DNA of 34,236 bases, taken from NCBI GenBank assembly GCA_937873145.1, contig CALMVK010000112.1:1-34236 (forward strand), read 5' to 3'. Source of the stretch: an uncultured Granulicella sp. GTDB lineage: Bacteria; Acidobacteriota; Terriglobia; Terriglobales; Acidobacteriaceae. This document shows, piece after piece, positions 6,699-16,500 of the stretch (position 1 is the first letter of the stretch; every line of letters begins with the position of its first letter). The translations under genes were made by a program, and so were the position numbers. The notes under the pieces were generated by a model. That model was not told the origin of the DNA. It saw only the letters and a list, made by a program, of their open reading frames with translations, and did not search any database.

Positions 6699-9600
6699 AT
6701 GGGTTTTAGAAGCTTTATGTTGTCCTCTGTGCCTGCTGTGGTTCTGGCCGCGAGTCCCGGCGTGTTGCTTGCTCAAAGCCAAAATGGCTCAGTTAGCGGC
6801 GTCATTACAGATGCTTCGGGTGCCGTGATCCCGAATGCAAGCGTGACTGTGATCAACATTGCCACCGATGCTCGACGTGAGGCTAAGACAACCAGTGCTG
6901 GAGACTATGACGTGCAGGGCCTGCCACCGCAGGACTATAAAATCATTGTCACTGCGCCTGGGTTCGGGACCACGACCACAGCAGTCTTCAATGTTTCGGT
7001 AGGTTCCGCGAACACAGTGAACGCCAAGCTTTCCGTGCAGGCGAGCGATATCTCAGTAGACGTAGCAGCAAACTCGCTGGCTGGCATCAATCTGGAAAAC
7101 GCCGAGAACTCGCAGGTTGTCAACACGACTCAAATTCTGGAACTGCCAACACAATCCCGCAATCCTTATGATTTTGTCGCACTCTCCGGCAGCGTTTCTG
7201 CGGACCCGAGCGCGACGAACCGAGGGGTTGGCGTCAACATTGGGGGCGCGCGTTCCGCTTCGACTGAGATTCTGCTGGACGGTATAGAAAATACCTATCT
7301 CTTTTCCGTGAGTATTGCGACGACGGTTCCTGTGGATTCAGTACAGGAATATCGCGTCATCACCTCGAACTATGGTCCGGAGTATGGACGTGCTTCGGGC
7401 GGTGTAGTGAACGTAATTACAAAGGGCGGAACGAACGCGTATCACGGTACAGCGTACGAGTTTTATCGGCCTTCCACCTTTGTATCGAACAGCTATTACA
7501 ACAACGCGAACAATATCCCGCAACATCGCTTTGACCGCCATAACTTTGGTTTTTCGGTAGGTGGCCCTTTGAAGCGAGACAAGCTTTTCTTCTTCAACAA
7601 CACTGAGTGGCTTCGCGTCCGGTCCAGCAACGTGACCCAGTTTTATATTCCAACGTCCCAGTTTGTTGCTGCTGCAAACGCCAATACGCAGGCTTTCTTC
7701 AGTAAGTTCGGTGCGGTCTCGGGCGTACCCACAGGCAAGGTCTTGACTTTAGGTCAGATTGGAGGCGCACCGGGCTTTGTCAGTCAGGCGTTTGCCAGTG
7801 ACCGCACAGCTCTGGAGACTTCTCAGCCAGCCGTCTTCAACGACGCCTTTCCAGTTCTGCAGCAGGTCAATGTCACTGTTCCGGCCGATGCAGGCGGAGG
7901 TGTGCCTCAAAACACATATAACATCGACGCGCGTGTCGACTTCAATCTGAACCAGCATATTCAGATGTATGGCCGTTACGTTCTTTATAACCAAGTGACA
8001 CCGGTTGGTACTGGCAACGTGAGTCCATATGCCGGATACAGCACCAACACCAGTTTCAAAGCGCAAAATCTTGTCTACGGGATTACTGAAACTTTTACGA
8101 GTCATTTCACGGGGCAGCTGCAGCTAGGTTTACTGAGGGTCAATAGCAACAACCCTCTGGGAGCAAATCCGGCAGGTCCCACGCTGTTTGTTAACTCTGG
8201 TGCCGCACCCCTGATCGCAAACAATGCCTTTGTCTTTCCCGGTTACAGTGAGACCAACGCGGGTAACGGACTTCCCTCGGGAGGCCCGCAGAACAATATT
8301 GTTGTTAGTCCAGTTTTTACGCTTGTCAAAGGACGGCATTCGCTTACCTTTGGCGGCCAATACACGTATATCCGTGATAACCACACGTTTGCTATTTATG
8401 AGAATGCACAGGAAGCTCTGGTGTCCTCTGGTACCTCCGGGGCTCTGACAAACTTCGTTGCGGGCAATGCGAACTACTTTCAAGCAAACCTAAATCCCCA
8501 AGGCAAGTTTCCCTGCACCAAGAGCTTGACTACCGGAGCCACTCCCGGGGTGGCTGGTACGGGCGGAGCTCCAGCGTTCGACCCGACTTGTACGATCACC
8601 AGCCCAGTCAGCCAGCCTAACTTCAGCCGCTCTAACCGTTACAGTGAGGGTGCTGGCTTTTTCAACGATTCCTGGAAGACCTCACCTCGCCTGACGATCA
8701 ATGCGGGTCTACGCTACGAGTTATATGGAACACAGCACAATAAGAATTCAGCTTTAGATTCAAACTTCTACTTTGGTACAAGCGGAACGCTCCAGGACAG
8801 GATTCGTGCTGGCAAGATCCTGCAGGTAAACGCCGCTGCCCCCGCCGGGGTGCAGAATCCTGGAGGTAAGCTTTGGAATACGAATTATAAGCAGTTCGCT
8901 CCACGAGTGTCGTTTGCCTACGATCTTACTGGTAATGGCAGAACTAGTCTTCGTGGCGGCTATGGAATCAGTTATGAGCGTAACTTTGGAAATGTAACGT
9001 ATAACGTTGCCTTAAATCCGCCTGCTCAGCTTGCCATCAGTTTCACCAACAATGACGTTGGTGCGCCCATCCCAATCAGTACAGGACTGCTGGGTAGTTT
9101 CTCTGGCGGCAGCGGCGTGCAAAAAGCTATTCCGCCTGGAACGGTTCGCGCTGTCGACCCGCGGATCAAGCCAGCCTACAATCAGTTTTACTCACTCGGC
9201 CTTGAGCATCAGCTTGCCAGGAGTATTGCTATCGGCGCCGCTTACACGGGCGAACGTGGCATACATAACTATTCGATTGCTAACTACAATCGTAGCTACT
9301 ATGGACAAGAGTACGAGAACGACGCTCCTCTTTACACAGCAGCCCTCGGTTCACCCGCCAGCCTTATCGATAGTAATCGTTTGAATCCGCAATATACCTC
9401 AATCAATGTTCGAGGAGCCGACGGAGACAGCTACTACAATGGTGTAAACACCTACGTTAGAGCAAGTAATCTATTCAACCGGGGCCTAACACTTACCACG
9501 AACTATACCTTTTCCCATTCGACGGACAACACAAGTTCTACCTTTACAGACGGTGCAGCGAATGCGGACGTAGGTGGAGTGGCGTATTTCGATCCTTACA

Positions 9601-10346
9601 ACCACGCTCTGGATCATGGAAACTCTGATTTCGATGTCCGGCATCGGGTATCTGTCGGGTTGATCTACCAACTACCAGATTTTGGGACGAAGGGCTTCAC
9701 CCGATCTGCTGTTGGTGGATGGGAGTTAGGCTCCATCTTTCAAGCATCTACAGGTACTCCTTTCAGCGAATACAACTGCTCCCTTCCCGCTATTACCGCT
9801 TGCTCGCGCGCGTTCTTCAATCAGGCGCCCAGCTTTCACAAAACAGGAGATTCGATTCCTACGGGTTCCCCGGACAACTTCGCCTATATCAACTTTCCAA
9901 GTGCCTATTTGGCTGATGGAAAAAGTCTAAACACGGTAGCATACAAACCCTACCTTGACCCTAAAACAAACTTTGCGAGTTCGGTGTATCTCAATGGGGT
10001 TAGGACTGCGACCAGGGGAGCATCGGATTTACCAACTGCGGCTAGCGGCATGGATACTTTTCCTGGAATGTCGGCTCGCAATGCTTTTCGTGGACCCGGT
10101 TCCTTCTCCTTCAACGCCGATTTGAATAAGAACATCAAGTTCACTGAGCGGTATAGCTTGCAACTCCGCCTGGAAGCTTACAACGTCCTGAATCATGCAA
10201 ACAGCTATCTTAACCTGAGCGGGGCTAACGATGTTTCGATGACACCCTATGCAAGTATCTACAAAAACGGTGCGCCTGTGACTGCAACGGGGCAACTGAA
10301 TGGGTCGAATCGCCAACTGCAATTAGCCGGAAAATTTATTTTCTAA
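6699..10346 (+). CDS. Oar-like TonB-dependent outer-membrane receptor with carboxypeptidase-regulatory-like domain (receptor 1)
   Basis: 1215 residues. Domains in order: signal peptide (about 1-26, ending VLLAQ), a carboxypeptidase-regulatory-like Ig domain (about 30-115, GVITDASGAVIPNASVTV), a TonB-receptor plug (about 120-248, with ILLDGIENTY and EYGRASGGVVNVITKGGTN), and a very large beta-barrel to a C-terminal aromatic strand ending GKFIF. Oar-type proteins are strongly expanded in acidobacteria. They are thought to import large or complex organic ligands across the outer membrane using TonB energy, but the ligand here is unknown. There is no SusD, sigma/anti-sigma pair or TonB gene nearby. 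Two sampled 60-base lines in the gene (8101, 9541) are 53% GC, against roughly two thirds or more in dnaB and the oxidoreductase gene. It lies opposite to, and between, rsfS and rlmH, so it looks like an insertion into that cluster. Its 3' end has a strong terminator hairpin. Confidence 0.88.
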   Translation: MGFRSFMLSSVPAVVLAASPGVLLAQSQNGSVSGVITDASGAVIPNASVTVINIATDARREAKTTSAGDYDVQGLPPQDYKIIVTAPGFGTTTTAVFNVSVGSANTVNAKLSVQASDISVDVAANSLAGINLENAENSQVVNTTQILELPTQSRNPYDFVALSGSVSADPSATNRGVGVNIGGARSASTEILLDGIENTYLFSVSIATTVPVDSVQEYRVITSNYGPEYGRASGGVVNVITKGGTNAYHGTAYEFYRPSTFVSNSYYNNANNIPQHRFDRHNFGFSVGGPLKRDKLFFFNNTEWLRVRSSNVTQFYIPTSQFVAAANANTQAFFSKFGAVSGVPTGKVLTLGQIGGAPGFVSQAFASDRTALETSQPAVFNDAFPVLQQVNVTVPADAGGGVPQNTYNIDARVDFNLNQHIQMYGRYVLYNQVTPVGTGNVSPYAGYSTNTSFKAQNLVYGITETFTSHFTGQLQLGLLRVNSNNPLGANPAGPTLFVNSGAAPLIANNAFVFPGYSETNAGNGLPSGGPQNNIVVSPVFTLVKGRHSLTFGGQYTYIRDNHTFAIYENAQEALVSSGTSGALTNFVAGNANYFQANLNPQGKFPCTKSLTTGATPGVAGTGGAPAFDPTCTITSPVSQPNFSRSNRYSEGAGFFNDSWKTSPRLTINAGLRYELYGTQHNKNSALDSNFYFGTSGTLQDRIRAGKILQVNAAAPAGVQNPGGKLWNTNYKQFAPRVSFAYDLTGNGRTSLRGGYGISYERNFGNVTYNVALNPPAQLAISFTNNDVGAPIPISTGLLGSFSGGSGVQKAIPPGTVRAVDPRIKPAYNQFYSLGLEHQLARSIAIGAAYTGERGIHNYSIANYNRSYYGQEYENDAPLYTAALGSPASLIDSNRLNPQYTSINVRGADGDSYYNGVNTYVRASNLFNRGLTLTTNYTFSHSTDNTSSTFTDGAANADVGGVAYFDPYNHALDHGNSDFDVRHRVSVGLIYQLPDFGTKGFTRSAVGGWELGSIFQASTGTPFSEYNCSLPAITACSRAFFNQAPSFHKTGDSIPTGSPDNFAYINFPSAYLADGKSLNTVAYKPYLDPKTNFASSVYLNGVRTATRGASDLPTAASGMDTFPGMSARNAFRGPGSFSFNADLNKNIKFTERYSLQLRLEAYNVLNHANSYLNLSGANDVSMTPYASIYKNGAPVTATGQLNGSNRQLQLAGKFIF

Positions 10347-10363
10347 GATACTTTCCATGTGTA

Positions 10364-10389
10364 CGGAGGGTGCCTTTAGGCACCCTCCG
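10364..10389. terminator. Strong bidirectional terminator hairpin between receptor 1 and rsfS
   Basis: CGGAGGGTGCC (10364-10374), loop TTTA, GGCACCCTCCG (10379-10389): a perfect 11-bp, GC-rich stem. It lies 17 bases after the receptor stop and 38 bases beyond the rsfS stop, between converging genes. There is no long T-run on either strand, so its efficiency is uncertain. Confidence 0.75.
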
Positions 10390-10427
10390 CTCTGTATCTT
10401 CGAAACCAAATCCGCTCTTGATAAGAG

Positions 10428-10946
10428 TTAAAGCTTGTTCGATTGCGCTGTAGTTTTCACTTTCATCAGGCTCCGCTTTTTTGCGGGGATTTTCGTCGAA
10501 GTAGCTTCTACGACAGGTTTGCTTTCTTTTGGTTTCTTTATTGTTCGGGTGCGTGTGTTCACGATCAGGCTCTTCAGCTCTGCGTTTAGTTCGGCGACGC
10601 TGATGGTGGTGGCGGTTTTTTTGAGGCGCTCTAGGCCGTAGAAGGCTCGCTTTTCGGGCGAGAAGACGTGCACGATGAAGTCGACGTAGTCCATCAGAAT
10701 CCACTCACCTTGGCGGCGGCCTTCGACCGACGTGGGATAGGTGCCGAAGTCGCGCTTGAGGCGGATCTCGATTTCGTCGGTGATGGCTACGTTCTGGCGG
10801 TCGTTGGTGCCGTTGCAGATCAGGAAGTAGTCGGTCAGGCCGCTCTCGGTGGGGTCGAGCGCGAGAATGCGGATGTCTTCGGCCTTCTTGTCTTCACAGG
10901 CTGCCGCGGCGGCCAGCAGTAGAGGATAGGTTTCCTTTGAGGGCAT
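10428..10946 (-). CDS. rsfS: Ribosomal silencing factor RsfS (Iojap/YbeB) with C-terminal extension
   Basis: 172 residues, longer than the usual 105-130. RsfS binds uL14 on the large ribosomal subunit and blocks joining with the small subunit when nutrients are limiting. The core is intact: DPTESGLTDYFLICNGTNDRQ (31-51), the AITDEIEIRLK helix, and EWILMDYVDFIVHVFSPEKR (81-100) with FYGLERL. From about residue 120 there is a basic Lys/Thr-rich tail (KKPKESKP, KIPAKKRSLMKVK) absent from typical family members. The DNA for this tail is only 43-47% GC in two 60-base lines, against 60-63% for the core. The ATG at 10946 has AGGAG (10951-10955 on the other strand) at 4 bases. It starts 13 bases after the nadD stop, so the two are cotranscribed. 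Confidence 0.94.
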   Translation of the reverse strand: MPSKETYPLLLAAAAACEDKKAEDIRILALDPTESGLTDYFLICNGTNDRQNVAITDEIEIRLKRDFGTYPTSVEGRRQGEWILMDYVDFIVHVFSPEKRAFYGLERLKKTATTISVAELNAELKSLIVNTRTRTIKKPKESKPVVEATSTKIPAKKRSLMKVKTTAQSNKL

Positions 10947-10959
10947 GGGGCTCCTAAAT

Positions 10960-11595
10960 CTATGGTAGCGGATGGATGGATGCAGGGCCTAAGGAAGTTT
11001 GATAGAGGCTTTGCTGCTCGATGTAGTTGGACACACGGGGCGGCAGCAGATCGATACAGGAATCGCCGAGATGCAGGCGCTCGCGCAGGCTGGTGGCGGC
11101 TACATCCTCGTGTACCGAGTCCAGTAGATGGATGCGGCGGCGTTGCTGCTCGCTGAGGAACATGCCTTCGGGCTCTACGAGTGGAAAGCCGGGCCGGCTG
11201 ACGACGATCCACTCCGCCAAATGGAGCATGCGCGCGGGCTCTCGCCAGCGTCCAAGCGTTGCAAAGCTGTCGGCTCCGGCGAGATTGAAGCGCTGGTCGT
11301 TGGGGAAGAGCTGTTGCAGACGGGTGAGCGTGTCTACGGTGTAGTTGGGCTGACCATTGGCGTGCGGCGCATCGAGTTCAGAGGCGGCGAAGGTGGAATC
11401 TTCCTCGCAGGCCAAGGAGACCATGGCGAGCCGCTGCAGGTAGGAGGCGCCGGTCACCGCTTTCTTGAGAGGCTGACGGCCGGCTGGGGCGAACAGGACG
11501 AGATCGAGCGCGAAGGTATCGGCGGCCGCTCGCGCGAGCGCCATGTGGCCACGATGCGGCGGGTCAAACGAGCCACCGAACAGCGCTACACGCAT
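10960..11595 (-). CDS. nadD: Nicotinate-nucleotide adenylyltransferase
   Basis: 211 residues. NadD adenylates nicotinic acid mononucleotide with ATP to form deamido-NAD, the shared step of NAD synthesis. The nucleotidyltransferase signature GGSFDPPHRGH (7-17) contains the HxGH motif at 14-17. Further family features are NYTVDTLTRL (84-93), LAGADSFATLGRW (105-117) and a C-terminal VAATSLRERL (166-175), where the family usually has SSTxIR, followed by LLPPRVSNYIEQQSLY. The frame is open for another 100 codons upstream (to 11895), but that part is low-complexity Ser/Pro-rich sequence antisense to the barrel-protein gene, so the ATG at 11595 is chosen. It lies 43 bases after the barrel-protein gene and immediately before rsfS, the usual order. 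Confidence 0.95.
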   Translation of the reverse strand: MRVALFGGSFDPPHRGHMALARAAADTFALDLVLFAPAGRQPLKKAVTGASYLQRLAMVSLACEEDSTFAASELDAPHANGQPNYTVDTLTRLQQLFPNDQRFNLAGADSFATLGRWREPARMLHLAEWIVVSRPGFPLVEPEGMFLSEQQRRRIHLLDSVHEDVAATSLRERLHLGDSCIDLLPPRVSNYIEQQSLYQTSLGPASIHPLP

Positions 11596-11638
11596 CCTGC
11601 ACCAGGCGTTTGCGAGCGAAGATCCAAAAGAGGCACGG

Positions 11639-12238
11639 TTATGGGATGCGGAAGACGAGGCCGCTTGAGAAGTTGAGCAGAGTGGCGCTGGGAATGTTTG
11701 GGGACGTGCTGCTGCCGCCGATGGTTTTGCTGCTGGCAGTGGTGAGGGCTCCGTAACCGACTTCGAAGACGCGGAAGTCGACATGGTGGCCCAGCGCGTA
11801 GTCGACTCCGGCGAGGGCTCCGTACTCGGCCTTGGTGACGTGGATGGTCGTCTCGGGGGCTCTGGAGGTGCCGGCTCCGACGAATGGCTCGACATAAGGA
11901 CGGAGTCGTTCTGGAGCGGGGCGGGAGATACGCAGGCCGACGAGGAAGTTATTCAGGCCGGCGTTGTTTCCGTGCAGGATGGAGTCGCGCAGATCTGCGC
12001 CGAGGGTGACTTTTTCGGTTCGTTTTGCGTCGTAGTACCCGCCGAAGTTGACGCCCCAGAAGACGCGGGAGGTGGTGTTTTGACCGAGAAAGGCAAAGGT
12101 TCCGGAGTCCGCGGTGGAGTTGCTGATGCGGGAGGCGATCGGGTTGACGTAGAGGCCGATCTGCGCGTGCAGGGAGGAGGTTGTCAGCGAAGCGATCAGG
12201 AAGGTCGCGGCGGCGACAAGGAACGAACGAAGTTTCAT
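11639..12238 (-). CDS. Small outer-membrane beta-barrel protein
   Basis: 199 residues. A signal peptide covers about 1-25 (MKLRSFLVAAATFLIAS, then SLHAQ). The mature part is made of alternating polar/hydrophobic strands (FWGVNFGGYY, VTLGADLRDS, YVEPFVGAGT, ALAGVDYALG, FRVFEVGYGAL) and ends LNFSSGLVFRIP, consistent with an 8-stranded OmpA/OmpX/opacity-type barrel. No catalytic motif is visible. It lies between obgE (73 bases) and nadD (43 bases) in the same direction, so it is likely transcribed with them. A specific function cannot be assigned. Confidence 0.8.
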   Translation of the reverse strand: MKLRSFLVAAATFLIASLTTSSLHAQIGLYVNPIASRISNSTADSGTFAFLGQNTTSRVFWGVNFGGYYDAKRTEKVTLGADLRDSILHGNNAGLNNFLVGLRISRPAPERLRPYVEPFVGAGTSRAPETTIHVTKAEYGALAGVDYALGHHVDFRVFEVGYGALTTASSKTIGGSSTSPNIPSATLLNFSSGLVFRIP

Positions 12239-12311
12239 CGGTTAGGCTGACCTCAGAGAGCGGAGTGATGCAGAGATAGACGGGCGTATTGCATGGAGTA
12301 AGGCGGATCGC

Positions 12312-13409
12312 TTAGGCCCGGCCTCGCGCGGAGCTTGCGGGTGGAGGATAGTTGGGCTTGCGCTTGGCGGGCGCGAGGATCTCCGGTTCGAGCTCGATGG
12401 GCCGGGATTGCGCGACCAGCTCGGCGATGGCGTAGGTGAGCGGTTCGATTCCGGTGCCGGTGACGGCGGAGATCTCATAAAAAGGCAGCTTGCGGCGTTT
12501 TGCCATGGCACGAAGCTTCTTCAGTTTGTCCGGGTTGGCGACGTCGATTTTAGCGGCGACGAGGATGGTGGGTTTCTCGGGTAACGCAGGGTCGAAGCTC
12601 TTGAGCTCGGCGGTGATGACCTTGTAGTCGTCGACGGGGTCGGGGCGGCCGGAGCCGTCGGAGACGTCGACCAGGTGGACGATGACGCTGGTGCGCTCGA
12701 TGTGGCGGAGGAACTGGATGCCGAGGCCGGCACCAAGGTGTGCGCCTTCGATCAACCCGGGGAGGTCGGCGATGGTGAAGGATTGTTCGTGGGGCCACTC
12801 GCCGACCGAGACGACGCCGAGATTGGGCTCAAGGGTGGTAAAGGCATAGTCGGCAACCTTGGGCCGGGCGGCGGAGAGGCGCGAGATGAGGGTGGATTTG
12901 CCGACGTTGGGAAAGCCGACCAGGCCGGCATCGGCGAGCAGGCGAAGCTCCAGGCGGTAGTGGCGCTCTTCGCCGGCGCGGCCTAGTTCGTGCTCGCGCG
13001 GAGCCTGATGGGTGCTGGTGGCGAAGTGCTGGTTGCCGCGTCCGCCGCGTCCGCCGCGGGCGATGGGGAGGGACTCGCCGGCGCGGGTGAAGTCATGGAT
13101 CTGCTCGCCGGTGTCCTCGTCGTAGAGGATGGTGCCGACCGGGACTTTCAGGGTGAGGTGCTCGCCGGAGTAGCCGGAGCAGTTGGAGCCGAGGCCGTGG
13201 CCGCCGCGCTGGGCTTTGTGCTCGGGGTTGAAGCGGAAGTGGACGAGGGTGTTGTGGCTGAGCGAGGACTCCATGAGGATGTCGCCGCCATGGCCGCCAT
13301 CGCCGCCGGAGGGTCCGCCGCGGGGGACAAATTTTTCCCGGCGGAAGGCCATGCAGCCATTGCCTCCGTCGCCGGCTTTGATCCGAATTTTGGCTTCGTC
13401 GATGAACAT
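12312..13409 (-). CDS. obgE: Obg-family GTPase
   Basis: 365 residues. ObgE/CgtA is an essential GTPase that checks late assembly of the 50S subunit and links it to (p)ppGpp. The N-terminal Gly-rich Obg fold (1-160) shows [27 protein letters not shown] and [10 protein letters not shown]. The G domain has G1 GFPNVGKS (165-172), the switch [10 protein letters not shown]3 DLPGL (215-219), and G5 SAV (314-316). G4 is AKID (286-289) rather than the usual NKxD, an Asn-to-Ala change in the guanine-recognition loop. The short C-terminus is Pro/Lys-rich. It is probably the first gene of the minus-strand obgE-barrel-nadD-rsfS unit, with its promoter in 13410-13597. rplU and rpmA, often upstream, are not here. 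Confidence 0.95.
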   Translation of the reverse strand: MFIDEAKIRIKAGDGGNGCMAFRREKFVPRGGPSGGDGGHGGDILMESSLSHNTLVHFRFNPEHKAQRGGHGLGSNCSGYSGEHLTLKVPVGTILYDEDTGEQIHDFTRAGESLPIARGGRGGRGNQHFATSTHQAPREHELGRAGEERHYRLELRLLADAGLVGFPNVGKSTLISRLSAARPKVADYAFTTLEPNLGVVSVGEWPHEQSFTIADLPGLIEGAHLGAGLGIQFLRHIERTSVIVHLVDVSDGSGRPDPVDDYKVITAELKSFDPALPEKPTILVAAKIDVANPDKLKKLRAMAKRRKLPFYEISAVTGTGIEPLTYAIAELVAQSRPIELEPEILAPAKRKPNYPPPASSARGRA

Positions 13410-13597
13410 TGCGCAATTCCTAGTCTAAATGAACCCTGGTGCGCCCGAAGAATGGCGGGGAGCGGGTAAACGTGGGCTAGTTCATCGTTGTTTCACATCA
13501 GCGTGCAATGCTCGAAGGAAAGAACAAAACAGACCTTGGTGTGAACCGCTAGCGCGCACACCGGTGAGTTGTTGGCAAAACTTCCCTTGGAGTTCAG
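13410..13597. other. Divergent intergenic region between obgE and receptor 2
   Basis: 188 bases that must hold promoters for both directions. GGAG (13589-13592) sits 5 bases before the receptor ATG at 13598. I could not pick out a convincing -35/-10 pair or a palindrome. Confidence 0.5.
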
Positions 13598-16500
13598 ATG
13601 ACGTTTCGTAGAAGTGCAGGGTCTTCCCTGATCGCAGTGGCCTTTGCAGCAGCAGCCGGTTGGTCGCAATCCAGTACGCAGGGAGCTATCGGAGGTACGG
13701 TCTTCGATGCCAGTGGAGCGGTTGTCCCGAAGGCGACGATTGCGATCCGGAATGACGGTACGAACGCAGAAGTGAATTTGACAGCCGACGATAGCGGCTT
13801 CTTCAAGGCTCCTCTGCTTGAGCCGGGGGCGTATACGGTGAAGGTGTCGGCGAGCGGATTTGCCGATCGCACCAGCCAGGTGATTGTGCAGGTTGGGCAG
13901 TTGACCAATTTGGAGTCTCGCCTGGGGGTGATCGGGTCGACCGAGACGGTGCAGGTAAATGCGGATGTGCCGGTGTTGAACTTCGAGTCTCCGGATTTTT
14001 CTTCGAACATCAATGAGCGGGCCATCGACAATATTCCGGTGAACAATCGCCGCTGGTCGGCACTTGCCCTCCTGACGCCAGGTGTCACGGTGGATTCGAA
14101 CGGCTACGGCCTGATCAGCGTGCGCGGCATCAGCATCATTCTGAACAACATCGAGATCGACGGCGCGGATGATAACCAGGCGTATTTTGCGGAAGAGCGC
14201 GGCCGCACCCGTGAGGCATATTCGACTTCGGGAAGCTCCGTCCGTGAGTTCCAGGTGAACACGGGCGTGTATGCCGCGGAGTATGGCCGGGCCGCCGGCG
14301 GCGTAGTCAACTCGGTGACCCGCAGCGGGACCAATGAAATTCATGGGCAGGCGTATTACTACGATCGTGAATCGAAGTGGAACGCATTCAACGACCAGAG
14401 CACGATTCCAATTACGGGCGCAAATGGAACCGTGACCAACGTGCCGTTCAAGCCCAAAGATCTTCGCAAGATATACGGGTTCTCCGCAGGCGGACCGTTG
14501 GTGAAGGATAAGCTGTTCTGGTTCTACACGTATGACCAGCACAGCCGCATCTTCCCGCTATCCGGGGTGGCAACAGTTCCTTCCAGTGTGAATAATGTCT
14601 CGGCGTATGGCTTCAACGCGATACCGGATGCAGCGCTTCCAACGGGGGCGACCTGCAACTATGTGACGGGATACCTGGCCGCCGGTACCACGCCGATTCC
14701 GAATGTGCTGGACGCTCAAGCTTGCACCCTGGCCGCACGCTTGAAGCTGGGCAGCTACACCAACGCGGCTGCTCTTTACAAGACCGATCTGAATGCCCTG
14801 AATGGCGATCTTGGGCTGATCAACCGTGTGGGCTATCAGGAGATCAACACGCCCAAGCTGGATTATCAGATCAATTCCAAGCAGCATGTGGAGGCGCTTT
14901 ACCATCGCCTGCGCTGGGATTCTCCTGGTGGCGTGCAGACCAATGCGACAGGGGATTACTCACTGGATTCAGCCGGAAACGACTACATTAAGCTGGATTA
15001 TGGCTTGACCAAGCTCACCAGTCTCATTCGTTCCAACATCTCGAACGAAGTGCTTTATCAGTATGGGCGCGAGCTGGACGATGAAGGCCAGCAGCCATTT
15101 ACGCCTTACTCGCTGAATACGCTGCGGCAAGCCGATGGCAACGTACCTTATGTGACTCTGGATACGAAGATCGGCGCTTTCTTCGGTTCTCCTTACTACT
15201 CCTACCGGCCGAAGTATCCGGATGAGCGTAAGTGGCAGGTGGGAGATACTTTGTATGTCAGCAAGGGTAATAACAGCTTTAAATTTGGCGTCGACATGGT
15301 TCATAACTACGACCTGACCATTCAGTCGCAATACTATGAAGGTAATTACGGCTATACGACGAATTTAGCCAATTACTTTGCCGACCTAGGCTCCAAGGGA
15401 AGTGGTAGCGGCACCTGCGACGTCAATCAGTCGGCGGCGGCAACCGCCACTCTCTCCGCTGTGGGTGTGTATCCCTGCTACAACAGCTACCAACAGGGTT
15501 ATGGTCCTCCGGCGTTCGATTTTGCCACGCTGGACTACGGCTTTTTCGGGCAGGATAACTGGAAGGTTACACCGCGCCTGACGCTTGAGCTTGGCTTGCG
15601 ATACGACTATGAATCGACTCCACCCGCGGTTGGTTCCCTGATTGCGCCGACAACCAACTTTGTACCCTATAACGGAATCGGCAACAGTCCAAGTGACAAG
15701 AATAACTTCGGTCCGCGGATCGGTTTCTCCTTCGATCCCTATGGGCAGGGTAAGACTGTGCTGCGGGGCGGGTTCGGCATGTATTATGGCCGGCTCACCA
15801 ACGGCAATATTGGCACGGTGCTTTCTACAACGGGAAGCCCGTTGGCGCAGACGGTGCCGACAGTAACCAAGAGCCAGGGCCTAGCGGCGGAACCGTTGTT
15901 TGGCAATCGCTTCTCCGTAGCGCAGCAGACCTCTTCGGCCAAGCCTGCTGGCTTTTTCCGGGCGCCGAACCTGCAGAATCCACAGGTGATGGAGTTCGAT
16001 CTGCAGGTCCAGCAGCAATTGGGACGAGGTACGTTTTTCCAGGTAAGTTACCTGGGGGCGCTCGGCCGTGAGCTGCCAAACTTTTTGGATGTCAACCTGA
16101 ATCCCTCAGCCTATAACTCAACGGTCGCCGGCTCCGGCATACAGAATGTGAATGTTACCTTTATCGATTCCACCGGTAAGAGCCCGATTCCGAACGGCTC
16201 GATCATCCAGGTTCCTACTTTCACCGGCATCTATGGAAATACCGCTCTACTGGGACCGAGTGCGACTAAGTTCAACGCAATTACGGAGTATCTCTCAAAC
16301 GTAAATTCGAGTTACGATGCATTCGCAGCGGAGATTCAAAATCGCTCTTTGAAGAGCGTCCAGTTCGACGCGAGTTATACCTGGGCGCACGCGCTCGACT
16401 TCTACCAAAATGCGTCTTCAGCGACGAGTACCGAAAGCTGGTATAACCCCTTCGGCAGTCAGCGGGTCAACTATGGCAACAGCTCATTCAATATCCCCAA

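Noticed and set aside
11596-11895. 100-codon N-terminal extension of nadD
   Set aside because: Low-complexity Ser/Pro/Ala sequence overlapping the barrel-protein gene antisense to its frame structure; NadD proteins begin at the MRVALFGGSFDP start.
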